From DASWHR01 sp036398095 (lineage in GTDB: Bacteria > Actinomycetota > AC-67): a stretch of 5,584 bases of DNA. Of this stretch, positions 1-5,119 are shown piece after piece. The notes beneath the pieces were generated by a model, which was not told the DNA's origin, made no database searches, and saw only the letters and a list, made by a program, of their open reading frames with translations. Location of the stretch: assembly GCA_036398095.1 (NCBI GenBank), contig DASWHR010000057.1, positions 1 to 5,584 of the forward strand, in the 5' to 3' direction. The translations under genes and the position numbers were made by a program. The number at the start of each line of letters is the position of its first letter. Position 1 is the stretch's first letter.

Positions 1-102
1 TCGTTGCCCGGAGTGTCGATCCTCGAATTCAGGGGCGAAGAGATCGTTCGGAACACGGACTACTACGATCTCTCTTCGTTCCTTCGGCAGGTTACGGATT
101 GA
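1..102 (+). CDS. SnoaL-like / NTF2-fold protein, C-terminal end (partial at left edge)
   Basis: Frame 1 is open from the first base to a TGA at 100-102 and gives the last 33 residues of a protein whose start lies outside the window. The tail reads GVSILEFRGEEIVRNTDYYD, then LSSFLRQVTD. The pattern 'G.SI.EF..g.Ivr..dYYDl.sFlrQ' is what I know from the last two beta strands and closing helix of SnoaL-like, ketosteroid-isomerase-type (NTF2-fold) domains. Members include polyketide cyclases, limonene-epoxide-hydrolase-like enzymes and many uncharacterised small soluble proteins. The catalytic part is not visible, so no reaction can be assigned. It runs in the same direction as the monooxygenase 404 bases downstream, but the gap and the hairpin just after the stop argue against one transcript. 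The family call is fairly safe; the function is open. Confidence 0.72.
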   Translation, partial: SLPGVSILEFRGEEIVRNTDYYDLSSFLRQVTD

Positions 103-124
103 CGCCCTGGCCGCTTGCGCGCCT

Positions 125-153
125 TCACATCCCGCGCGCTCGCGGAGATGTGA
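125..153 (+). terminator. Strong hairpin after the SnoaL-like gene, probable terminator
   Basis: An inverted repeat starts 22 bases after the stop codon. The outer arms TCACATC (125-131) and GATGTGA (147-153) and the inner arms CCGCG (132-136) and CGCGG (141-145) pair around a CGCT loop, with one bulged A at 146. This makes 12 base pairs. There is no T-run behind it, which is common for terminators in GC-rich bacteria. It could also act on transcripts coming from the minus strand. Confidence 0.55.
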
Positions 154-506
154 GCTGCCCGAAGTCGTTCTACTCCGGTCTGATGTCCTCGGCCGATCCG
201 TAGGCTTCGGCCGCGCGCGCCAGCATCTCTAGGCGTGCTCGATGTTCGTCACCACATGCGTCCTCGCCATCGGGCACTCCTATGTCCCACTCGTCGGCCC
301 ACTGTAGCGGAGGCGTCGGCGGGGCGGCAATGGGTATATCTGTCGCCGAAGTCTAGGGAGGGGAGCCTTGCAGTCCGGTGCGACGATCGGCTCGCACGGC
401 AGGAAGTGTCGCTTCCATTCAAATTGTAGCAACCGGGAGGGGGCTTGCCGCAAGCGGCTTTGAGGTGCTGACATTGCCCGTCTGTGTTTCCGAGATGGGG
501 CGATGA
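154..506. other. Gap of about 350 bases without an intact gene, upstream region of the monooxygenase
   Basis: No full-length gene is convincing here. The plus-strand frame opening at 235 gives an Arg/Pro-rich, low-complexity translation with no recognisable motif. The minus strand has a coding-like stretch at 170-352, listed separately. A small stem GCTTG/CAAGC with a 3-base loop lies at 443-455. The bases TACAAT on the minus strand (423-428) and TATATC on the plus strand (335-340) resemble -10 boxes, but neither has a good -35 partner. The promoter of the monooxygenase probably lies here, but I cannot place it. The base composition is a little less GC-rich and less codon-structured than in the flanking genes. 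Confidence 0.5.
170..352 (-). pseudogene. Possible gene remnant, faintly hemerythrin-like N-terminus
   Basis: The minus strand is open for 60 codons between TAG at 353-355 and TAG at 170-172, with no ATG, GTG or TTG before its middle. The middle reads PPLQWADEWDIGVPDG, then EDACGDEHRARLEMLARAAE, ending AYGSAEDIRPE. 'W.DE..IGVP' followed by 'EHR.rLe.L..a' is the usual opening of bacterial hemerythrin domains, where that His is the first iron ligand. However, four extra residues sit between the two halves, and the remaining ligands of the roughly 130-residue domain are absent. Reading upstream in the same frame, an ATG at 416-418 is separated from it by the in-frame TAG. Third positions are GC-rich in the last 40 codons, as in real genes here. 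It could be a decayed gene, an unknown short protein, or chance. Confidence 0.22.
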
Positions 507-1946
507 ATGAGTGAACATGCGGTGGTGATCGCGGGGGGCGGTCCGACGGGGCTGATGCTGGCCGGCGAACTGGCGATCGCGGGCATTGACGTCGCGATCG
601 TCGAGCGGCGAGCCGATCAGCACGTGGACGGCTCACGCGCGGGCGGGCTGCATGCGCGCACGCTCGAGGTCCTCGATCAGCGCGGGATCGTGCAGCGGTT
701 CCTCGATGCCGGCACCACGGTCCCGTCGCTCGGCTACGGCGGCATCATGCTGGGACTTGGCGACTTTCCGACGCGGCACAACTATGTGCTGGCGCTGTTC
801 CAAAGCCGGTTCGAGCCGATCCTGGCGGACTGGGTCGGCGAGCTCGGCGTCCCGATCCACCGCTCATGCGACGTGACCGGCTTCGAACGGGACGACGACG
901 GCGTGCACGTTCAACTGTCGGACGGCAGGACGCTGCGCGCGTCGTATCTGGTCGGCTGCGACGGCGGGCGAAGCCGCGTGCGCACGATCGCCGGCATCGA
1001 GTTCGCCGGCACCGACGCGACGACCAGCTGGATCCTGGCCGAGGCGCACCTGCGCGGCGATCCCGAGTACGGGATCCGGTGGGACGCGGCGGGCATGCAC
1101 GCGATCGGCAAGGCATCCGACGGAGCCTCGGCGCGGATCGTGATCAACGAACGCGAGCCGACCCGCGGGGACGAGCCGAGCCTCGACGATCTGCGCAGGG
1201 CGCTCACCGGCGTGTACGGCACCGACTTCGGATTGCAGCGCGCGTCGTGGATCTCGCGCTTCACCGACATGACCCGCCAGGCCGCCGCCTATCGCAGCGG
1301 CCGCGTGCTGCTGGCGGGCGACGCGGCGCACGTGCATCCGCCGCACGGCGGCCAAGGCCTCAACGTCGGCGTGCAGGATGCGATGAACCTGGGCTGGAAG
1401 CTGGCGCGCGTCGTCAACGAAGCCGCGCCCGCGCATCTGCTGGACACCTATCACGCCGAACGGCATCCGGTCGGCGCGCGCGTGCTGCGCGCCGCGATGG
1501 CGCAAGTCGCGCTGAGCCGGCCGGGGGAGACGCATCAAGCGCTGCGCGACACGATGGCGGAGCTGCTGACGTTGGACGAGCCGCGCCGGCGGATCGCGGG
1601 AATGATCTCGGGACTTGACGTCGCCTACGACCTCGGCGGCGGCCACCCGCTGGTCGGGCGGCGCATGCCCGATCTGGATCTTCAAACCGGCGACGGCCCG
1701 ACGAGCGTCTACGCGTTGCTCCGCGACGCGCAGCCCGTGCTGCTGCACTTCGAAGGCGGCGCGGACGCACCCGGCGTCCGGACGGTCCGGGCCGCATACG
1801 ACGACCCCTGGGAGCTGCCCGTGCTTGGCCTGGTCGAACCGCCGCAATCCGTGTTGATCCGCCCCGACGGGCACGTCGCGTGGGCCGGGAATCCGACTGA
1901 TCCGGCGCTGTCGAGGGCGCTCGCATCCTGGTTCGCGGCCACCTGA
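507..1946 (+). CDS. FAD-dependent aromatic monooxygenase, rifampicin monooxygenase (Rox)-like, class A
   Basis: A 479-residue soluble flavoprotein, the usual length for this family, which uses NAD(P)H and O2 to hydroxylate aromatic substrates. Visible motifs: the FAD-binding Rossmann loop GGGPTG (10-15) ending the first strand; SRAGGLHAR (43-51) with the family's conserved Arg; the DG motif in LVGCDGGRSRVR (148-159); and the GD motif in GRVLLAGDAAHVHPPHGGQG (265-284), which contacts FAD and is followed by LNVGVQDAMNLGWKLA. The C-terminal part, from HPLVGRRMPDLDL (380-392) through PWELPVLGLVEPPQSVLIRPDG to the end, is the thioredoxin-like domain found in Rox, PgaE/CabE and pentachlorophenol 4-monooxygenase types. 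The ATG at 507 is chosen because GATGGGG (494-500) is a weak ribosome site 6 bases ahead; an ATG at 503 stops after three codons. The exporter genes start 70 bases downstream on the same strand. The substrate cannot be read from sequence: rifamycin inactivation, polyketide tailoring and phenol catabolism all occur in this group. Confidence 0.93.
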   Translation: MSEHAVVIAGGGPTGLMLAGELAIAGIDVAIVERRADQHVDGSRAGGLHARTLEVLDQRGIVQRFLDAGTTVPSLGYGGIMLGLGDFPTRHNYVLALFQSRFEPILADWVGELGVPIHRSCDVTGFERDDDGVHVQLSDGRTLRASYLVGCDGGRSRVRTIAGIEFAGTDATTSWILAEAHLRGDPEYGIRWDAAGMHAIGKASDGASARIVINEREPTRGDEPSLDDLRRALTGVYGTDFGLQRASWISRFTDMTRQAAAYRSGRVLLAGDAAHVHPPHGGQGLNVGVQDAMNLGWKLARVVNEAAPAHLLDTYHAERHPVGARVLRAAMAQVALSRPGETHQALRDTMAELLTLDEPRRRIAGMISGLDVAYDLGGGHPLVGRRMPDLDLQTGDGPTSVYALLRDAQPVLLHFEGGADAPGVRTVRAAYDDPWELPVLGLVEPPQSVLIRPDGHVAWAGNPTDPALSRALASWFAAT

Positions 1947-2016
1947 TCGACCGCTGCTACGGCACGTCGAAAACGAATCGTCACCGTCGGCTCGCTCGGT
2001 TAGGGTTGGCGGGTTC

Positions 2017-2997
2017 ATGGGGGTGCCAATGACGGACATGATTCGCACGGCCGGACTGACGAAACGGTTCGGAGACGTAACGGCGCTGGACGGGCTCGAC
2101 CTGGTCGTTCCCAAAGGAACCGTGCTGGGCTTGCTGGGTCCGAACGGCGCGGGCAAGACGACCGCGGTGCGGATCTTGACCACGCTGCTCGAACCGGACG
2201 CGGGCACGGTGGAGGTTGCCGGCATCGACCGGCTGCGTCACCCGGACAAGGTTCGCGAGAAGATCGGCCTGTCCGGGCAGACCGCGGCGGTCGACGAGCA
2301 CCTGTCCGGCGTCGAGAACCTCGAGATGGTCGGCCGGCTCTACGGGCTCGGCAGAATGCGAGCGCGCGAGCGCGCGAACGAATTGCTCGAACGATTCGAC
2401 ATTGCGTTCGCGGGTTCGCGGATCGCCAAGACCTATTCGGGCGGCATGCGGCGGCGCCTGGACCTGGCCGCGGCACTCGTGGCTTCGCCCGAGGTTCTGT
2501 TCCTGGACGAACCCACGACCGGGCTGGATCCTCGCAGCCGCGTCACGCTCTGGGACACGATTCGCGAACTGGTGCGCGGCGGCAGCACGCTGCTGCTCAC
2601 GACGCAATACATGGAAGAGGCCGACCGGCTCGCCGACGACATCGTCGTGATCGACCACGGCCGTGCGATCGCGCACGGCACTCCCGACGACCTCAAGGGC
2701 AAGGTCGGCGGCGAACGAATCGAGCTGATCGTGTCCTCGCCGGGCGATCTCGGCGTGGTGCGCGCGTTGCTCGAGAAGATCTCGGACGAAGACGTGCAGG
2801 TGGACGAGGAAACACGTCGCCTGACCGCCGCCGTTCCCGACGGGCAAGAGGCGCTGCGGACGGTGCTGACGAATCTCAAGCGCCGCAAGGTCGAAGTCGT
2901 AGACGTCGGCTTCCGCCGTCCCACGCTCGATGACGTGTTTCTGACACTGACCGGCCACGGCGCAGACGGCGACCGGGTAGAGGAGACAACTCGATGA
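2017..2997 (+). CDS. ABC transporter ATP-binding protein, DrrA family (drug exporter)
   Basis: A 326-residue cytoplasmic ATPase that would power the permease encoded next. Order of motifs: Walker A GPNGAGKTT (41-49), Q-loop in IGLSGQ (83-88), ABC signature in TYSGGMRRRLDLAAAL (139-154), Walker B LFLDEP (161-166) with catalytic Glu165, and D-loop GLD (169-171). The switch position is Gln197 in TTQYMEEADRLAD rather than His; this is normal in the DrrA family. Residues from about 235 form the C-terminal DUF4162-type extension, ending in PTLDDVFLTLTG. Length and order match DrrA, which exports daunorubicin/doxorubicin, and relatives exporting other drugs or lipids. The start is uncertain: ATGs at 2017, 2029 and 2038 are in frame. 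GGGGGTG (2019-2025) lies just before 2029, and family members often begin 'MIRT', which fits 2038. The 70-base gap after the monooxygenase contains no clear terminator, so cotranscription is possible. The stop overlaps the next start. Confidence 0.95.
   Translation: MGVPMTDMIRTAGLTKRFGDVTALDGLDLVVPKGTVLGLLGPNGAGKTTAVRILTTLLEPDAGTVEVAGIDRLRHPDKVREKIGLSGQTAAVDEHLSGVENLEMVGRLYGLGRMRARERANELLERFDIAFAGSRIAKTYSGGMRRRLDLAAALVASPEVLFLDEPTTGLDPRSRVTLWDTIRELVRGGSTLLLTTQYMEEADRLADDIVVIDHGRAIAHGTPDDLKGKVGGERIELIVSSPGDLGVVRALLEKISDEDVQVDEETRRLTAAVPDGQEALRTVLTNLKRRKVEVVDVGFRRPTLDDVFLTLTGHGADGDRVEETTR
2979..2985 (+). promoter_or_regulatory. Ribosome binding site of the permease gene, within the ATPase gene
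   Basis: AGAGGAG lies 8 bases ahead of the ATG at 2994. The permease ATG overlaps the ATPase TGA as ATGA (2994-2997). This is the clearest Shine-Dalgarno sequence in the window and fixes the permease start. The arrangement indicates translational coupling of the two exporter subunits. Confidence 0.85.
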
Positions 2998-3794
2998 CAA
3001 CCCTTGCGAAGACGCTGGCCGACGGCGCCGTCGTCACCAAGCGCAACCTGATCAAGATGCGCCGCATGCCCGAGGCGTTCGTATGGACGACGGTCTCGCC
3101 GATCATGTTCGTGCTGCTATTCGCCTATGTGTTCGGCGGATCGATCGACATTCCCGGCAGCTCCTATCGCGAGTTTTTGATCGCCGGCATTTTCGCGCAG
3201 ACGATCATCTTCGGATCCACCTTCACCGGCGCCGGGCTCGCCGACGACATGCAGAAGGGCATCATCGACCGGTTCCGGTCGCTGCCGATGGCGCGCTCGG
3301 CGGTCCTTCTGGGCCGGACGACCAGCGACATCCTCACGAACTCGGTGTCGATGACGGTGATGTCGATCACCGGCCTGATCGTCGGCTGGCGGATTAGAAC
3401 CTCGGTTCCCGAAGCGATCGCCGGCTTCCTGCTGCTGTTGCTCTTCGCCTACTCGGTGTCGTGGATCATGGCCTACGTCGGCCTGAAGGTGCCCAGCGTC
3501 GAGGTCATCAACAATGTCTCGTTCATGTTCATCTTCCCGATGACCTTCATCGCGAACACGTTCGTCCCCTCCGAGAATCTTCCGACGGTGCTGCGCACCT
3601 TCGCGGAATGGAATCCGGTGTCCTCGCTCTCGCAAGCGGTGCGCGAGTCGTTCGGCAACACCACCGGCATCCGGCCGTCGCAGGCATGGTCGCTGAACCA
3701 TCCCGTGATCTACACGCTGATCTGGGTCGGGATCATCCTGGCCATCTTCGTGCCGCTGTCGGTCCGTCAGTATCGCCTCGCCGCCAACCGGTAG
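2994..3794 (+). CDS. ABC transporter permease, DrrB / ABC-2 family
   Basis: A 266-residue integral membrane protein, the usual size for DrrB-type ABC-2 permeases, and partner of the preceding ATPase. Six hydrophobic segments can be placed at about 28-48, 60-82, 108-131, 140-163, 172-192 and 238-258, with a basic N-terminus (KRNLIKMRR, 17-24) on the cytoplasmic side. Family signatures are REFLIAGIFAQTIIFGSTFT (59-78), the cytoplasmic loop DMQKGIIDRFRSLPMARSAV (85-104), which is the usual coupling region in this family, and FPMTFIANTFVP followed by FAEWNPVSSLSQAVRESFGN (203-222). The start overlaps the ATPase stop by four bases and has a good ribosome site. Two such heterodimers would form one exporter. 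The substrate is unknown. It ends 21 bases before the end of the convergent thioesterase gene, and no clear terminator hairpin is visible in that short gap. Confidence 0.94.
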   Translation: MTTLAKTLADGAVVTKRNLIKMRRMPEAFVWTTVSPIMFVLLFAYVFGGSIDIPGSSYREFLIAGIFAQTIIFGSTFTGAGLADDMQKGIIDRFRSLPMARSAVLLGRTTSDILTNSVSMTVMSITGLIVGWRIRTSVPEAIAGFLLLLLFAYSVSWIMAYVGLKVPSVEVINNVSFMFIFPMTFIANTFVPSENLPTVLRTFAEWNPVSSLSQAVRESFGNTTGIRPSQAWSLNHPVIYTLIWVGIILAIFVPLSVRQYRLAANR

Positions 3795-3815
3795 CGCAGC
3801 CTCGATCGCGTTTGC

Positions 3816-4199
3816 CTACGCCTCGAAGTCGGCGCGGTTCACGATGACGCGGCGGTGAGTGGCGCGCGCGACGATCGTGTCGCCTTCTCGCGCTTCGCAG
3901 GTGAACGCCAGTTTTCGGCCGTCGATCGTGTCCAGCGTTGCGATTGCCTCGACGACGCTGCCGAGCTTCGATGCGGCAAGGTGGTCGAGCGTGACGTGCG
4001 CGCCGACCGTCGTCATCCCATCGGGCAGCGCTCCCGCGACTGCGTCGACGCACGCCGCTTCCAGCAGCGCGAGCACCGCAGGCGTGGCATACACCGGTAC
4101 GTCGCCGGAGCCCATCGCGATCGCCGTCAACGCCTCGCTCACGACCGCACGCGCGCTGCCGGTCACTCCAGGTTGCAGATCGGTTCGAACGTCGTCCAT
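3816..4199 (-). CDS. Hot-dog fold acyl-CoA thioesterase, fluoroacetyl-CoA thioesterase (FlK)-like
   Basis: A 127-residue single-domain protein predicted to hydrolyse an acyl-CoA. Compared from memory with Streptomyces cattleya FlK, it aligns without gaps through the active site: Thr39 in YATP, Glu47 in LALLEAAC and His73 in VTLDHLA stand for FlK Thr42, Glu50 and His76, a constant offset of three. The closing strand THRRVIVNRADF (114-125) matches THERAVIHLEKF in FlK, with Arg117 at the position of FlK Arg120. GMTTVGAHV (61-69) is the central strand common to the family. The hydrophobic lid Phe36 of FlK has no evident counterpart, because that stretch is SGDVPVY. I therefore infer a general short-chain or toxic acyl-CoA thioesterase rather than true fluoroacetate resistance. 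The ATG at 4197-4199 is the only good start and lacks a clear ribosome site, so translation may be near-leaderless. The gene faces the exporter genes and diverges from the membrane protein gene. Confidence 0.88.
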   Translation of the reverse strand: MDDVRTDLQPGVTGSARAVVSEALTAIAMGSGDVPVYATPAVLALLEAACVDAVAGALPDGMTTVGAHVTLDHLAASKLGSVVEAIATLDTIDGRKLAFTCEAREGDTIVARATHRRVIVNRADFEA

Positions 4200-4213
4200 G
4201 GCGCGCCTATAAT
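4184..4213 (+). promoter_or_regulatory. Probable promoter of the membrane protein gene, consensus -10 box
   Basis: A perfect TATAAT at 4208-4213 lies in the 47-base divergent gap, in otherwise very GC-rich DNA. TTCGAA at 4184-4189 sits 18 bases upstream as a weak -35 (3 of 6 matches) and forms the core of the 8-base palindrome GTTCGAAC (4183-4190), which overlaps the first codons of the thioesterase gene. Transcription would start near 4220, giving a leader of about 27 bases for the gene at 4247. Read on the other strand the same box is ATTATA, 8 bases before the thioesterase ATG, so it could also serve a leaderless minus-strand transcript. Confidence 0.42.
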
Positions 4214-4246
4214 GGCCGCCGCGCGCTCCCCGGCGCGAATCTTCCT

Positions 4247-5020
4247 ATGAACGGACCTGCCGGCATCATGGCGCTCGTCCTCGCCGAGACGGCGGTGGGC
4301 GGCGCCGCCGTGCTCGCCTTCACGCCGCTTCGCGGCCGGGTCCGTCACGCCTTCTACAAGCTCACCGGCGGGGTGCTGGGCACGACTGCGGTGCTCGCAT
4401 TCTTCGCCGCGCGCGCGCCGCTGGGAGGCTTCGACGCGACCGGCTCGCGGGCGGCCGCCTTCTGGCTGCTGGGCGTCGTCGCCGCGATCGCGGTCGTGTG
4501 GCAAGTGCTGCTGTGGACGAACGAGACGGCAAGCTTCTACGCCGGCTACGCGATGATTCCGGCCGGCGCGGGCGCGTTCGCGGCGCTGGCGGCGTTGCCG
4601 GACGCGCGCAGCAACGCGATCCTCGGCTTCTTCCAACTCGCCGGCGGCGCATTCTTTCTGGGTGCCGTCACGGTCGGGCTGCTGCTCGGCCATTGGTATC
4701 TGGTGGACCGCAAGCTTCCCGGCGAGCCGCTCGGCCGCGTCGGCCAGTATCTGCTCGCCGGTTCGGTCGTCGCCGCGATCATGGCCATCGCCGGCGGCGG
4801 CGGGGGAGCGAGCGCAACCACCTCGCTGTCGCCGCTCTTGGGCGCCGGCGTGCTGGCGGTCGCGATCGCCGTCGGTTTGGCGGCGCTGTGCACGATGATC
4901 GCTTTCTTCATTCGCGCGCTCGTCAAAGAAGGATCGATGCAAGCCGCGACCGGCTTCTTCTACCTGGCCGTGCTGATGGGCTTGTCGGCCGAGTTCGCAG
5001 CCAAGATCCGCTTCTACTAG
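4247..5020 (+). CDS. Polytopic membrane protein of unknown function
   Basis: A 257-residue, Ala/Gly-rich integral membrane protein that I cannot assign to a named family. Hydrophobic segments lie at about 6-27, 40-57, 68-92, 98-118, 125-150, 166-184, 196-226 and 231-250, so seven or eight spans. Polar residues inside or at the ends of spans stand out: Glu14 in span 1, Glu93 in WTNETASFYAGY, and His149 in LLLGHWYLVDRKLP, one of only two His residues. A glycine run follows span 6 (183-187). The end, GFFYLAVLMGLSAEFAAKIR, places basic residues at the C-terminus. The His-Trp-Tyr motif at the end of span 5 could bind a cofactor or substrate, but this is speculation. There is no signal peptide beyond span 1. 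The ATG at 4247 is used because it follows the TATAAT promoter; an ATG at 4268 (Met8) is an alternative, and neither has a Shine-Dalgarno sequence. Shared control with the divergent thioesterase is possible. Confidence 0.8.
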   Translation: MNGPAGIMALVLAETAVGGAAVLAFTPLRGRVRHAFYKLTGGVLGTTAVLAFFAARAPLGGFDATGSRAAAFWLLGVVAAIAVVWQVLLWTNETASFYAGYAMIPAGAGAFAALAALPDARSNAILGFFQLAGGAFFLGAVTVGLLLGHWYLVDRKLPGEPLGRVGQYLLAGSVVAAIMAIAGGGGGASATTSLSPLLGAGVLAVAIAVGLAALCTMIAFFIRALVKEGSMQAATGFFYLAVLMGLSAEFAAKIRFY

Positions 5021-5038
5021 CTAGCTACGAAACCATTG

Positions 5039-5055
5039 CGCAGCGAACCGCTGCG
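5039..5055. terminator. Short perfect hairpin behind the membrane protein gene
   Basis: The arms CGCAGCG (5039-5045) and CGCTGCG (5049-5055) pair perfectly over 7 bases around an AAC loop, 18 bases after the stop of the membrane protein gene. There is no T-run. Together with the larger inverted repeat that follows, it probably ends transcription of the plus-strand gene. Confidence 0.45.
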
Positions 5056-5058
5056 TGG

Positions 5059-5111
5059 CTGCAAGGATCGCGTCCTTACCCCAGTGGTGGTAGTGATCGC
5101 GACCCTTGCAG
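5059..5111. terminator. Large imperfect inverted repeat between convergent genes, likely bidirectional terminator
   Basis: The arm at 5059-5072 (CTGCAAGG, A, TCGCG) pairs with the arm at 5098-5111 (CGCGA, C, CCTTGCAG): 13 of 14 positions match, with one A/C mismatch. The 25-base loop can itself form a short TACC/GGTA stem. It ends 8 bases before the stop codon of the minus-strand repeat-protein gene and follows the plus-strand membrane protein gene, so its position fits a terminator serving both directions. There is no T-run on either side. Confidence 0.5.
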
Positions 5112-5119
5112 AGCCCCTC

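Noticed and set aside
235..429. Small plus-strand open frame of 64 codons upstream of the monooxygenase
   Set aside because: No ribosome site, no motif, a low-complexity Arg-rich translation, and weak codon bias compared with its neighbours.
443..455. Small stem GCTTG/CAAGC upstream of the monooxygenase
   Set aside because: Five base pairs with a three-base loop is too weak to call a riboswitch, attenuator or terminator.
503..514. ATG at 503 followed by a stop after three codons, overlapping the monooxygenase ATG
   Set aside because: It could be a minimal upstream frame, but nothing beyond chance supports this. The weak ribosome site fits the ATG at 507 at least as well.
864..2225. Long minus-strand open frame of 453 codons opposite the monooxygenase and ATPase
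   Set aside because: It crosses two well-supported genes on the other strand, its translation has no recognisable domain, and long antisense frames are expected in GC-rich genes with strong third-position bias.
1981..3000. Minus-strand open frame of 339 codons opposite the ATPase
   Set aside because: It mirrors the DrrA-like gene, whose motifs are all present on the plus strand; the antisense translation is compositionally odd and motif-free.
4200..4207. GGCGCGCC palindrome in front of the thioesterase ATG
   Set aside because: Short CG-only palindromes are common in DNA of this composition; no second copy or spacing suggests an operator.
4163..4942. Minus-strand open frame of 259 codons opposite the membrane protein
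   Set aside because: The translation is rich in Arg, Glu, Gln and Ala with no fold signature, and it overlaps the start of the thioesterase on the same strand in another frame. The plus-strand reading gives clear transmembrane segments.
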